Shown one piece after another: positions 34,276 to 41,976 of a DNA stretch of 64,000 nt (positions within the stretch are counted from its first letter, which is position 1; each line of letters opens with the position of its first letter). Origin of the DNA: AP-15 sp963789025 (GTDB taxonomy: Bacteria; Pseudomonadota; Alphaproteobacteria; ATCC43930; CGMCC-115725). The DNA lies in assembly GCA_963789025.1 (NCBI GenBank), contig CAWBIT010000006.1, positions 248,001-312,000 on the forward strand. The letters are read 5' to 3'. Under the pieces are notes generated by a model. That model was not told the origin of the DNA and made no database searches. It worked only from the letters and a program-made list of their open reading frames with translations. The position numbers and the translations under genes were made by a program.

Positions 34276-34954
34276 GGCGCAGCTCCGCCTTGCCGTAACT
34301 CCAGGCGTAACCCAGGAGCCCCAGGCAGATCAGGTGAAACAAGTTGAATGGACCGATAATCGTGCCGTAGGGCTTGATGAACTCCCATAGAAACCGTTGT
34401 CCGGCGTAGACGCCGACAAACAGGTAAAACCCGGCAATCGTCGCAATCCGGTATCCGCGGCGCAGCATCGGCCAGAAGGCGGCGAGAAACAGCGTCATCG
34501 CGATCGCCTCGTAGAGCTGGACCGGGTGGCGGGAGACGCCGTCGCCGAAATCGTGCCCCCAGGGGAGATCGGTCGGGGTCCCGTAGGTGCGGTCCTCGAT
34601 CCCGGCGAAAAAGCAGCCGAGCCGCCCGACCGCGATCGCGGCGGCAAGCGGCGCGGCAAAGCGCAATCCGGTCGAGCCGGTGATGCCGAGCCTGAGCTTC
34701 AGGATTTCGATCGCCAAGATCGCGCCGGCGAGACCGCCGACAATGCTCTTGCCGATCTCGCCGAACCCGCTGAGCGACAGATTCCCGGTGCCGGCAACGA
34801 GCGCTCCAGTCATCATTCCGAGCGAGGCGAAACTCACGTAAGCCGAATGCAGTCTCCAGGGCTGCGCGACGGAGGATCGCGGCAGCGGCAAAAAAAAGAA
34901 AACGGCGGCGGCCGTTACGACCGCAAGCAGGTCGAAGGCGCTGTGGAGGATCAC
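34268..34954 (-). CDS. Lgt-like (prolipoprotein diacylglyceryl transferase family) membrane protein
   Basis: 228 aa with six or seven hydrophobic segments. The Lgt signature is recognisable as AVGRLGCFFAGIEDRTYGTP, followed by RHPVQLYEA (Arg142, His143, Tyr148, Glu149). In true Lgt the signature reads GRxGNFxN; here the Asn is Cys114. It is also shorter than Lgt (about 260-290 aa) and the periplasmic head is reduced. It could add diacylglycerol to a lipoprotein or handle another phospholipid-derived group. Overlap with the radical SAM gene indicates coupled expression. A housekeeping lgt presumably exists elsewhere. Confidence 0.82.
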   Translation of the reverse strand: MILHSAFDLLAVVTAAAVFFFLPLPRSSVAQPWRLHSAYVSFASLGMMTGALVAGTGNLSLSGFGEIGKSIVGGLAGAILAIEILKLRLGITGSTGLRFAAPLAAAIAVGRLGCFFAGIEDRTYGTPTDLPWGHDFGDGVSRHPVQLYEAIAMTLFLAAFWPMLRRGYRIATIAGFYLFVGVYAGQRFLWEFIKPYGTIIGPFNLFHLICLGLLGYAWSYGKAELRLG

Positions 34955-34981
34955 ACTGCGCCAGTCACTGGCCCGAAGTTC

Positions 34982-35860
34982 CTATTCGTCCGCCGACATC
35001 AGCGACCAATACCATTGGGCGGAATCGCGATCGAACCACGTGGACGAGGTGTCCGCCGCGCGTAGCCGCTCCGCCACAGGATCCGAGCCAGTCCCCGGTT
35101 CGGCGCTGCGCCGGTTTTCGCCCTCCGTCATTTCGATCACCTGGAAGTCGGTCTGCTCGGCAAACTTCGGGATGACGCGGAGTAGAACCGCCCGTCCCGA
35201 CTGCGCGAACAGCAAAGCGAGAGGGCCGATTTCTTGGCACTCGTCGGGCAAGCCGTCGAAAAAGAGGTGCGGCGACGACTGCAAAAAATGCCGCGTGTAT
35301 TTCCAATTCCAGCTCGTATTGTAGCGCGCCCGCCGCACCACTGTCGCCGCCGTCAGCCAAGCGGGCACCGAGTTCACTGCAGCCGCGGGCGCGCCGGGAG
35401 GATCGGCAAAGATCAGGCCATTGCAAACGCGTACCGGGTAGCTGGCGAGGCGCAGCCGCGCCGGGTCGATCCGCGACGACAGCTCGGGCTCGACCAGTCT
35501 TCCGTCGAGCGCGTACTCCCACCCGTGATAAAGGCACATCAGCCGCTCGGCCGAACCCTCCTCCGTCTCGCACACCGGGTAGCCGGAGTGAATGCAGACA
35601 TTGCGCAGCGCATTGAGGCGCCCGCCGGCCTCTCTGGTCACCAGAATAGAGCGCGTGGCGGCATCGCAGCGAAACCAGCTGCCATCCTCTGAAAGGCGCG
35701 TCTCGTGGTCGAGCGCCATCACCGAGCGCTGAAAGATCCGCTCACGCTCGGCGGCGAATACTTGCGGGTCGGAGAACAACGCCGGATCGGGCACGATTTC
35801 GCGGTCTCCGCGGAGCTGTTCTCCGAGGTCCGCAACGCTGACAGGTAGATCCATCGACAA
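34982..35860 (-). CDS. Rieske [2Fe-2S] protein related to ring-hydroxylating oxygenase alpha subunits, degenerate iron site
   Basis: 292 aa. The Rieske motif is intact: Cys89-x-His91 (CIHSGYPVC) and Cys109-x2-His112 (CLYHGWEYALDGRL). A short RHO-type catalytic domain follows with the conserved NWK at 185-187. In RHOs the sequence continues ENFxExYHxxxxH to bind the mononuclear iron. Here it is RHFLQSSPHLFFDG, so the first His (198) is kept, the second is missing, and the bridging acid is Ser195. The protein is also shorter than the usual 350-450 aa. It may be an electron-transfer or vestigial protein. It lies 27 bp upstream of the Lgt-like gene in the same direction. Confidence 0.85.
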   Translation of the reverse strand: MSMDLPVSVADLGEQLRGDREIVPDPALFSDPQVFAAERERIFQRSVMALDHETRLSEDGSWFRCDAATRSILVTREAGGRLNALRNVCIHSGYPVCETEEGSAERLMCLYHGWEYALDGRLVEPELSSRIDPARLRLASYPVRVCNGLIFADPPGAPAAAVNSVPAWLTAATVVRRARYNTSWNWKYTRHFLQSSPHLFFDGLPDECQEIGPLALLFAQSGRAVLLRVIPKFAEQTDFQVIEMTEGENRRSAEPGTGSDPVAERLRAADTSSTWFDRDSAQWYWSLMSADE

Positions 35861-35973
35861 ATCCGCTGTGAGATCTCGGGGTCCGCCCGCAAATCGCCAG
35901 CGGTCGCGTCAGATTGAACTGCTTCCGTCCACCCCGTCAAAAGCTTTCTATTTCTGGCAGCCCCCAGCTCGCG

Positions 35974-36174
35974 TCAAAGCTTGCCTGCGATTGTTTGGAA
36001 AGGTGTGCTGACGAAGTCCCCGATCGCAGTGATGAGGGTGACCAAGGCCATCACGATGAGCACCGCAATCAGGGTATATTCGATCGAGGTAGCCCCGGTT
36101 TCATTCGCGATCAGACCGAGTACCGTCCCGGTCTTACCCTTGATCCAGCGCTGCGAGAGTGGCGGGCCGCCCAT
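35974..36174 (-). CDS. Orphan Flp/Fap type IVb pilin
   Basis: A 66-aa Flp-type pilin from the ATG at 36174 (MGGPPLSQRWIKGKTG). The prepilin cleavage and hydrophobic segment is NETGATSIEYTLIAVLIVMA, with the conserved Glu-Tyr of Flp pilins, so a CpaA-type prepilin peptidase would be needed. The longer frame (36282) adds unrelated residues. No tad/cpa genes lie in the window. It could serve a Tad secretion or adhesion pilus encoded elsewhere. Confidence 0.9.
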   Translation of the reverse strand: MGGPPLSQRWIKGKTGTVLGLIANETGATSIEYTLIAVLIVMALVTLITAIGDFVSTPFQTIAGKL

Positions 36175-36377
36175 CGCGATTTCCGTTAACAATTGGTGTA
36201 GCCGATCTTGGTGCGCAATTGATACCAAAAGGTAAAGCCTGCGCGAGCCACCGCCCGGCTGATTGGGCGGCTCATGTCGCATGCACCACAGTTAATCCTT
36301 CCCTAACCGAACATCCTTATTGGTTACCTCCTTCCGCGGCGAGCGCCCATGCGGCCAAAGCCGTCATCGGGGAGGCC

Positions 36378-37595
36378 GTGACAACGACCGGGCCGCGCTT
36401 ACTTTACGCTCTGGGCGCCGCACTCGACCGCGATCGCATGCTGGTCTACTGCCGGGTCCTGCTCGCCGTCGAGTTTGCGGTGTTTCTCTTTCTCATAGCC
36501 GGAACCCACGGCCTTATCGTGCCGCTCGCCGGGCCCACCAGCACCGATTTCGTCAGCTTTTATGCGGCCGGAGCCTTGGCCGATGCCGGCACACCGGAAC
36601 TCGCCTACGACCAGGCCGCCCATGACGCCGCCGAACAGCGCGCCGCCGCGCCCGGCATCGAGTACCGGTTCTTCTACTACCCGCCGGTCTTCCTGCTGCT
36701 GTGCGCCGCCCTTGCCCGTCTGCCGTATCTGGCCGCCTTCCTTCTTTTCGAGGCGGCGACGCTCGCCCTCTGCCTGATCGTGATGCGGGAGATTTTGGCC
36801 GATCGCGGCTGGTCGGCGATTATCCCGGTTTTGGCGTTCCCGGCAGCCTTTTGGACGCTCGGCTTGGGGCAGAATTCGTTTTTGACGGCGGCGTTGTTCG
36901 GCGCCGGTACGTTGTGGATCGACCGCCGGCCGATTCTTGCCGGGTTTTGTTTCGGGACCCTGTGCTACAAGCCGCATTTCGCGCTTCTCGTCCCGGTGGC
37001 GTTGCTCGCCGGTCGCCATTGGCGCGCTCTCGGCGCGGCTTTTGGCTCGACGGCAGCGCTCTGCGGGCTATCGTTGATCGTCTTCGGCTGGGAGACCTGG
37101 CAGGGTTTTTTCGCCGCCGCCGCGGGGTCGCATGCGACTTACGCGTCCGGCCGCATCAATTTCGGCGGCCTCGTCACGCCGTTCGGCGGCGTGCTGCTGG
37201 CGGGCGGCACCCCAAACGCGGCCTATATGGCGCAGGCGGCAGCGACGCTCGGCGCTGGCCTCCTGGTGACATTCGTGTGGCGGCGCGGCCTCCCGCTGCC
37301 GATCCGGGGAGCGACGCTCGCCGCGGCGACCCTCGTCGCGGTCCCGGTAGCCTTGATCTACGATTTGATGCTGGCGGCTGTCGCAGCGGCATGGCTCGTC
37401 CGCGACCCGCCCGGGCTCGCCGGTTGGGAAAGGGTCGCGCTCACAGGGTTGTTCGTTCTCTCGATGATCCCGCCCGGTCTCGCCGAGGCTTGGCACGTCC
37501 CGGCCGGGCCGATCGTCGCATTGGCCCTCCTCGCCCTCATTGCCGTCCGCGCTCTTGGCACCATGCCCTCCGCCGAGGAAATCGCCACAGCTTGA
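36378..37595 (+). CDS. Polytopic membrane protein, GT87/DUF2029-like glycosyltransferase
   Basis: About 405 aa with many hydrophobic segments (LLAVEFAVFLFLIAG, FFYYPPVFLLLCAALARLPY, and so on). The pattern of a GT-C fold with an early acidic loop (STDFVSFYAAGALADAG) and YPPVFLLL matches the DUF2029/alpha-mannosyl glycosyltransferase-87 family, which uses polyprenyl-linked sugars. The GTG at 36378 lies 2 bp after GGGGAGG, an unusually short spacing; ATG at 36438 is an alternative. Frames starting before 36378 run into the Flp pilin region. It is divergent from the pilin gene. Confidence 0.75.
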   Translation: MTTTGPRLLYALGAALDRDRMLVYCRVLLAVEFAVFLFLIAGTHGLIVPLAGPTSTDFVSFYAAGALADAGTPELAYDQAAHDAAEQRAAAPGIEYRFFYYPPVFLLLCAALARLPYLAAFLLFEAATLALCLIVMREILADRGWSAIIPVLAFPAAFWTLGLGQNSFLTAALFGAGTLWIDRRPILAGFCFGTLCYKPHFALLVPVALLAGRHWRALGAAFGSTAALCGLSLIVFGWETWQGFFAAAAGSHATYASGRINFGGLVTPFGGVLLAGGTPNAAYMAQAAATLGAGLLVTFVWRRGLPLPIRGATLAAATLVAVPVALIYDLMLAAVAAAWLVRDPPGLAGWERVALTGLFVLSMIPPGLAEAWHVPAGPIVALALLALIAVRALGTMPSAEEIATA

Positions 37596-37710
37596 GCTGG
37601 TTCTGCTGCTCAGCCTTTGGAGCAGCGCGGTCCGCACTCTTTTGGTCCCGGGAAAGATCGATTAACATCCCCTACCTCCCGCTTTCTTTTCCTCTTGAAA
37701 GGACACCGAC

Positions 37711-38448
37711 ATGCCGAGCTTTGAACACCACGGCGCGCGCATCTATTACGAGGAGTTCGGCCAGGGTTTCCCGATCCTGACCTTCGCGCCGGCGGGGCTG
37801 CAGTCGGTGATCGACGTATGGAGCCAGCCCTCCGCGCCGATCAACCCGACGACCGAGTTCGCCGACAAGTTCCGCGTGATCGCGATGGATCAGCGCAACG
37901 CCGGCGGCCAGTCGCGCGCCCCGATCACCGCGCAGGACGGCTGGGACAGCTACACCGCCGACCACATCGCGCTGCTCGACCATTTGCGCATCGACCGCTG
38001 TCACCTCTACGGCCAGTGCATCGGCGGGTCATTCATCCTGAATCTGATCAAGGCCCAACCCGAGCGCGTCCAGGGCGCAGTGCTGGCGCAGCCGATCGGC
38101 CGCGTCGGGCCGATGGCGCCCGGCCGCCCCGCCCGCTTCAACGGCTGGGCGGAAACCCTCAAAGACCATCCGGAGGCCACCCCGCAAGTGCTCGACGCGT
38201 TCTGCCACAACCTCTACGCGACCGGGTTCGTCTACTGCGTCGACCGCGCCTTCGTCTCGAAGGTCCAAACCCCGTGTCTCGTACTCGCGGGCAATGATGA
38301 GGCGCACCCCTATCCGATCTCCGAGGAGCTCTCAAATCTCCTTCCGAATTGCGAATTCATCCCTGAGTGGAAGACCGGCGCAGCCCTCACTTCGGCACGG
38401 GCGCGCGTCAAAGATTTCCTCGCGAAGCACACGCCAGCCCGCGGGTAA
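37711..38448 (+). CDS. Alpha/beta hydrolase with cysteine nucleophile
   Basis: A 245-aa alpha/beta-hydrolase fold protein. The oxyanion strand and nucleophile elbow are at ITAQDGWDSYTADHIALLD and HLYGQCIGGSFILNLI. The elbow is G-x-C-x-G with Cys103 instead of Ser, as in dienelactone hydrolase. The acid is Asp in NDEAHPYPI. The usual C-terminal catalytic His is not in a GH context (EFIPEWKTGAALTSARAR), although His follows the Asp in the same loop. Function is unknown; a thiol hydrolase or non-hydrolytic binding is possible. Its codons 31-60 recur as a remnant at 40258-40345. Confidence 0.88.
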   Translation: MPSFEHHGARIYYEEFGQGFPILTFAPAGLQSVIDVWSQPSAPINPTTEFADKFRVIAMDQRNAGGQSRAPITAQDGWDSYTADHIALLDHLRIDRCHLYGQCIGGSFILNLIKAQPERVQGAVLAQPIGRVGPMAPGRPARFNGWAETLKDHPEATPQVLDAFCHNLYATGFVYCVDRAFVSKVQTPCLVLAGNDEAHPYPISEELSNLLPNCEFIPEWKTGAALTSARARVKDFLAKHTPARG

Positions 38449-38674
38449 AGCGGCGGCTTTCGGAGCGCTCGCGGGACTGGCTGCGCTTGGTGGATCCTGC
38501 ACCAGCATGGCTGGGCGCCCGTCATGGCAGCAGGCGCGCCGGCGCGACGCCAATAACTAAGCGGTTGCGGTTCTCCATCAACGCATGGCCATCAACGAGA
38601 GTCGAGCTTCCTGGCCCGGCCACTCGCGGTCGAGCAGGGCGAAAGCGCCCTGATTTGACGGCCACTTGCAATTT

Positions 38675-38691
38675 GTAATCCTTAGGATTAC
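38675..38691. promoter_or_regulatory. Palindromic operator upstream of the unknown gene/higBA string
   Basis: GTAATCCTTAGGATTAC is a perfect inverted repeat with 8-bp arms about one central T. It lies 9 bp before the ATG at 38701. Short perfect palindromes in this position are typical targets of HigA/XRE-type repressors. Its placement suggests that the unknown gene, higB and higA are controlled together. No equal palindrome was seen directly ahead of higB. Confidence 0.65.
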
Positions 38692-38700
38692 ATTCGTACT

Positions 38701-39813
38701 ATGAACCACACCGGAAACGCGGAACGCCACTTCGTGTTGGAAGAGATTGAGTCGTTTCTGAAAGCCCGGTTGGAGACCCCGGTTGACCAGGGAGCGTCGG
38801 AAGAATTTATTCGCCGCGAATACACCGAGATCCGCTCTGAAATTGCGCGTCAGACCGCGGCGCTCATCCAGAAGGCCAGACATGGGGTGGTTACGGATGT
38901 CACTCGCCTGATCAGAACGGCAGTGAATTCGTGGAGGCTCCTCCAGGAAGTCGAAGAAAAAGCCGAGTGTGCCGGTCCGAGTTGCCTACACCGGGACCAC
39001 AACGATCTAACGGGATTCCGGACCGCCACGCCAGCACCTCGGATGGATATTGCCTGGCGGGATATAGGGCGGCTCTTCGTTATCGGGTATAGGACTACGC
39101 CTCCGTGCGAAATTGTGAGTATTGATAACGAATTTGATGTCGTACTGGGATCGCTGCACCCAACAAGGATAGATGATCGCACTTCGTGGCTCCTGAATGT
39201 CGCATCCATGGGCAAATCCATGGGTGGTATGGGTTTCGGGAAGACTGATTATTCTCCAATTTTCTTTGGACATTATCTTTCGATCAGGGATGAGTGGCGC
39301 ACCGTCGCGGCGGTCCTAGATCACCTTGCACTTTGTGAACCGGAGCTGGACGATCTTCAGCTCCTCCGTGAGTTGGTGAACATACTTGAGCGGGAAATTC
39401 AGCTGCGCGGCCGGGTCAAGGTCGTCTACGGGTCGCGCGGCATTGCTGGGGCCGAGTTCACACCCACTCTGTATGAACTTGTTAGAAGCTACGCGCTGAG
39501 AGTCTCTCTTAGCCCTCCCGAGACGATCGCTCAGATTTGTAAGCGAACAAGCTATCTCGGGTTTGAAGCTAATGATCATTACAAACGACGATCGCGTCGA
39601 AGCGCTTCTCCGGGGCGAAAGCGTCGAACGTATCCGCGCCGCCGATCTCCCGGCCCTTCGGGATGCGCTGCATATTCTCAACGCTGCCTCAAGATTAGAG
39701 GACACGCTTTATGTAGGCCGGCGGACACTTCGCGTGATCACTGGCCGTCGCCGAAGTTACTACGTAGACACCGGTTCCGAGTATTGGATTACCTTTCAAT
39801 GGCGTGTGCATGA
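38701..39813 (+). CDS. Unknown protein ahead of higBA, C-terminal end doubtful
   Basis: A 370-aa frame of unknown family. The first 295 residues have natural composition (HFVLEEIESFLKARLE; CAGPSCLHRDHNDLTG, a possible Cys/His motif; SPIFFGHYLSIRDEWRTV). After YLGFEANDHYKR the frame overlaps higB in another register and becomes Arg/Ser-rich, which looks like out-of-frame translation. The true stop has probably been lost, or this gene naturally ends inside higB. The region is visibly poorer in GC than its neighbours, and a palindromic operator stands 9 bp upstream. No domain is recognised; a companion or sensor of the TA module is speculation. Confidence 0.6.
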   Translation: MNHTGNAERHFVLEEIESFLKARLETPVDQGASEEFIRREYTEIRSEIARQTAALIQKARHGVVTDVTRLIRTAVNSWRLLQEVEEKAECAGPSCLHRDHNDLTGFRTATPAPRMDIAWRDIGRLFVIGYRTTPPCEIVSIDNEFDVVLGSLHPTRIDDRTSWLLNVASMGKSMGGMGFGKTDYSPIFFGHYLSIRDEWRTVAAVLDHLALCEPELDDLQLLRELVNILEREIQLRGRVKVVYGSRGIAGAEFTPTLYELVRSYALRVSLSPPETIAQICKRTSYLGFEANDHYKRRSRRSASPGRKRRTYPRRRSPGPSGCAAYSQRCLKIRGHALCRPADTSRDHWPSPKLLRRHRFRVLDYLSMACA

Positions 39814-39877
39814 CGCGATCAATGTCCAGATCGTCCGCCTCCGCAGCACGAGTCTCGGCTCGGAGTTCCGGCGCTGA
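39572..39877 (+). CDS. higB: HigB/RelE-like toxin
   Basis: About 101 aa. It begins MIITNDDRVEALLRGESVER and contains RAADLPALRDALHILNAASR, TLYVGRRTLRV and YYVDTGSEYWITFQWRVHDA, matching the HigB plasmid-maintenance killer fold (a RelE-type mRNA interferase with C-terminal Trp and Arg strands). A TTG at 39563 is another start in the same frame. Toxin-first order followed by an XRE antitoxin is the HigBA arrangement. It overlaps the end of the preceding unknown frame. Confidence 0.8.
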   Translation: MIITNDDRVEALLRGESVERIRAADLPALRDALHILNAASRLEDTLYVGRRTLRVITGRRRSYYVDTGSEYWITFQWRVHDAINVQIVRLRSTSLGSEFRR

Positions 39878-40205
39878 ACCGATAACTCCTGGCCGCTTTC
39901 TGAGGGAAAGAGTCCTAGATCCAGAAGCGCTCACGCAAGATCAGCTGGCCAGCGCGATGGGCGTGTCGCGATTGACAGTTAACGAGATTGCTAATGATCG
40001 GCGCACGGTGACCGCCGAGATGGCTCTGAGGCTAGAAGCGGTGACGCGCATTTCGGCAGAGCTGTGGTTGAACCTTCAGCGAGCGGTCGACTTGCACCGT
40101 GCACGGCTTGCGTTAGCCGAAACGTTGCCACAGCTCAGCCCCATCACGCGCAAGCGCGAATTCACCAATTTCGAGGGTGAGCTGGAAATCGAGAAGGTCG
40201 AGTGA
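39822..40205 (+). CDS. higA: HigA-family XRE antitoxin
   Basis: About 127 aa. The core ITPGRFLRERVLDPEALTQD, QLASAMGVSRLTVNEIANDR, RRTVTAEMALRLEAVTRISA and ELWLNLQRAVDL is a typical HigA helix-turn-helix. Start candidates are GTG 39804, ATG 39810 and ATG 39822; all overlap higB, and the last is taken as the simplest. It ends with acidic FEGELEIEKVE. It would neutralise HigB and repress the promoter at the upstream palindrome. Confidence 0.88.
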   Translation: MSRSSASAARVSARSSGAEPITPGRFLRERVLDPEALTQDQLASAMGVSRLTVNEIANDRRTVTAEMALRLEAVTRISAELWLNLQRAVDLHRARLALAETLPQLSPITRKREFTNFEGELEIEKVE

Positions 40206-40257
40206 GCGCAGCAACCGCATCGCACTAGGACGCGCCGCTAGTGCTGGGGCGCCCCGG

Positions 40258-40345
40258 CAATCGATAATCGACGTATGGAGCCAACCCTCGCCGCCGACCA
40301 ACCCGACAACCGAGTTCGCCGACAAATTTCGCGTCATCGCAATCC
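40258..40345 (+). pseudogene. Remnant of the alpha/beta hydrolase gene
   Basis: About 29 codons read QSIIDVWSQPSPPTNPTTEF then ADKFRVIA. This matches QSVIDVWSQPSAPINPTTEF of the intact hydrolase (37801-37889), with several substitutions. Both ends lose similarity abruptly. It lies just after higA, so the low-GC insert is bracketed by hydrolase sequence on both sides, which suggests a partial duplication or insertion event. The gap 40206-40379 has no other feature. Confidence 0.85.
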
Positions 40346-40379
40346 TGCCTCGCCGTCGCCTGGCCGGCTGACGGCAAAT

Positions 40380-41918
40380 TCACGGTCGGGTCAGGTCGAG
40401 AGCGGTGGTCAAATCGCCGGGAGGCGGTCCGCCATTGGCGGCGACCGCCGCATTGCGGCGCACCAGACCCGGCAGCGTCGGCAGGGCAAAGCGCTTGGTG
40501 ATCAGCGAGAGGATCGAGGTCGTGTCGTAGAGGGTGTGATCGACGAGCCCCTGTTTCGCAAAGGGCGACACGATCAGGGCCGGGATGCGCGTTCCTGGGC
40601 CCCAGCGGTCGCCCTTGGGCGGCGCGACATGGTCCCAGAACCCGCCATTTTCGTCGTAGGTGACGATCACGACCATATGCGCCCATTGCGGGCTCTTCTG
40701 GAGATGCTCGATGACGTCGGCGATGTGCCGGTCGCCGTCGAGCACGTCCGTGTAGCCGGCATGCTCGTTCAGATTGCCCTGCGGCTTGTAGAACGTGACC
40801 TGCGGCAGTGCTCCGCCGTCGATTGCCTTGATGAATTCGCTGCCTCCGAGCCCGCCATCCCTCAGATGCTCGGCACGCGCCGCAGTGCCGGGAGCCAGGT
40901 CGGCGAAATAGTTGAACGGCTGATGGTGGTACTGGAAATTGGGTACCGGGACCGCGTTCTTGCCGTCGAGGGTCGCCTGCCAGGCGCCGGCATACCAGGC
41001 CCAGCCGATGCCGTTGGCGCTCAGCAGGTCGCCGATCGTGCGTTCCGTCTGCGGCGGCAATGTGGTCGGCTTCGCCGGGTCCGCAACGGCAGGGTTGCCT
41101 CCCGGAGCGGGCTTGTTGCCGCTCGGCTGGTAGGGCGGCTGCATCGTGTTCACTGCATAAAAATCGGGTGTCAGGTTCCCGTCCCTGACGAATTTCGGGA
41201 TTCCGTCGATCGCCGATTTGGGCGAGTTGGCCGCAACCTTCAACGTCGCGCCGTCGGCTTCGACCGCCGAGATCGAGTCCTTGGCCGGGCTTTGATCGGC
41301 GTTTGGATAAGTTGGCGCACAAGCGCAGATCAACACGAAATGATTGAAGAACGAGCCGCCGAACCCTCCCATGAAGAAGTTGTCCGCCAGCGTGTATTGT
41401 TTGGCGACATCCCATAGTGGCAATTTGCTGCCATTATCATCATAGTGGCCCATGACGAGCGCGCCCGAATCGGCGTAGGCAACGAAACGGTCGTTCTTGC
41501 CCCCATCGATCTGCATCTGATTCTGATAGAAGCGGTGCCACAGATCATGGGTCGTGACGCTGAGCGGCGTATTGAAGCCCTTCGGGTCGTCGATTGCGAA
41601 AGGCGCGTTCGGCAGGTGCTCGGTCTGCGCCTGGGTCACGGGCGGAACGACGCCTTTTGCCGTCAGCCCGTCCCAGACCGGCGGCAGTTCCTTGAGAACC
41701 GAGACGTCGCGGTCGAGCTGCGTGTAGCCTGCCGGTGTTACTTGCGAGAGGCCGTTGGCGCCCGGAAACGAACCGTAGAGGTTGTCGAAGGACCGGTTCT
41801 CGGCGTAGATCACCACGATCGTGGCGATATCCTCGAGGCCCGCGCCCTTGACCTCGCCGCCCGAGCCGACAATCGCCATTGCCGTGAGCATGGCCAGCAG
41901 CACAGCACGTTCCTTCAT
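40380..41918 (-). CDS. Secreted phosphoesterase (phospholipase C / AcpA family)
   Basis: 512 aa. The signal peptide MKERAVLLAMLTAMAIVGSG precedes a mature phosphoesterase (PF04185 type) with IVVIYAENRSFDNLYGSFPG (metal Glu/Asn and nucleophile Ser/Thr region), TLADNFFMGGFGGSFFNHF, and GWAWYAGAWQATLDG. The C-terminal motif VVIVTYDENGGFWDHVAPPK holds the metal-binding Asp/Glu/His. This is an acid phosphatase or phospholipase C in the periplasm or outside the cell. It is divergent from nothing near, and lies convergent with the hydrolase remnant. Confidence 0.93.
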   Translation of the reverse strand: MKERAVLLAMLTAMAIVGSGGEVKGAGLEDIATIVVIYAENRSFDNLYGSFPGANGLSQVTPAGYTQLDRDVSVLKELPPVWDGLTAKGVVPPVTQAQTEHLPNAPFAIDDPKGFNTPLSVTTHDLWHRFYQNQMQIDGGKNDRFVAYADSGALVMGHYDDNGSKLPLWDVAKQYTLADNFFMGGFGGSFFNHFVLICACAPTYPNADQSPAKDSISAVEADGATLKVAANSPKSAIDGIPKFVRDGNLTPDFYAVNTMQPPYQPSGNKPAPGGNPAVADPAKPTTLPPQTERTIGDLLSANGIGWAWYAGAWQATLDGKNAVPVPNFQYHHQPFNYFADLAPGTAARAEHLRDGGLGGSEFIKAIDGGALPQVTFYKPQGNLNEHAGYTDVLDGDRHIADVIEHLQKSPQWAHMVVIVTYDENGGFWDHVAPPKGDRWGPGTRIPALIVSPFAKQGLVDHTLYDTTSILSLITKRFALPTLPGLVRRNAAVAANGGPPPGDLTTALDLTRP

Positions 41919-41976
41919 GTGAAAAATTCCCTCTCTCCGAGCAGATTTGGCCAGAGGAGTGCCATCTTAGCGGGTG

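Noticed and set aside
38294..38560. Plus-strand frame ending in LAGLAALGGSCTSMAGRP, lipoprotein-like
   Set aside because: Most of the frame overlaps the alpha/beta hydrolase gene out of register and has no start for the lipobox part; likely chance.
39600..39813. C-terminal 70 residues of the 38701 frame as a genuine domain
   Set aside because: Arg/Ser-rich, overlaps higB in another frame and looks like out-of-register translation.
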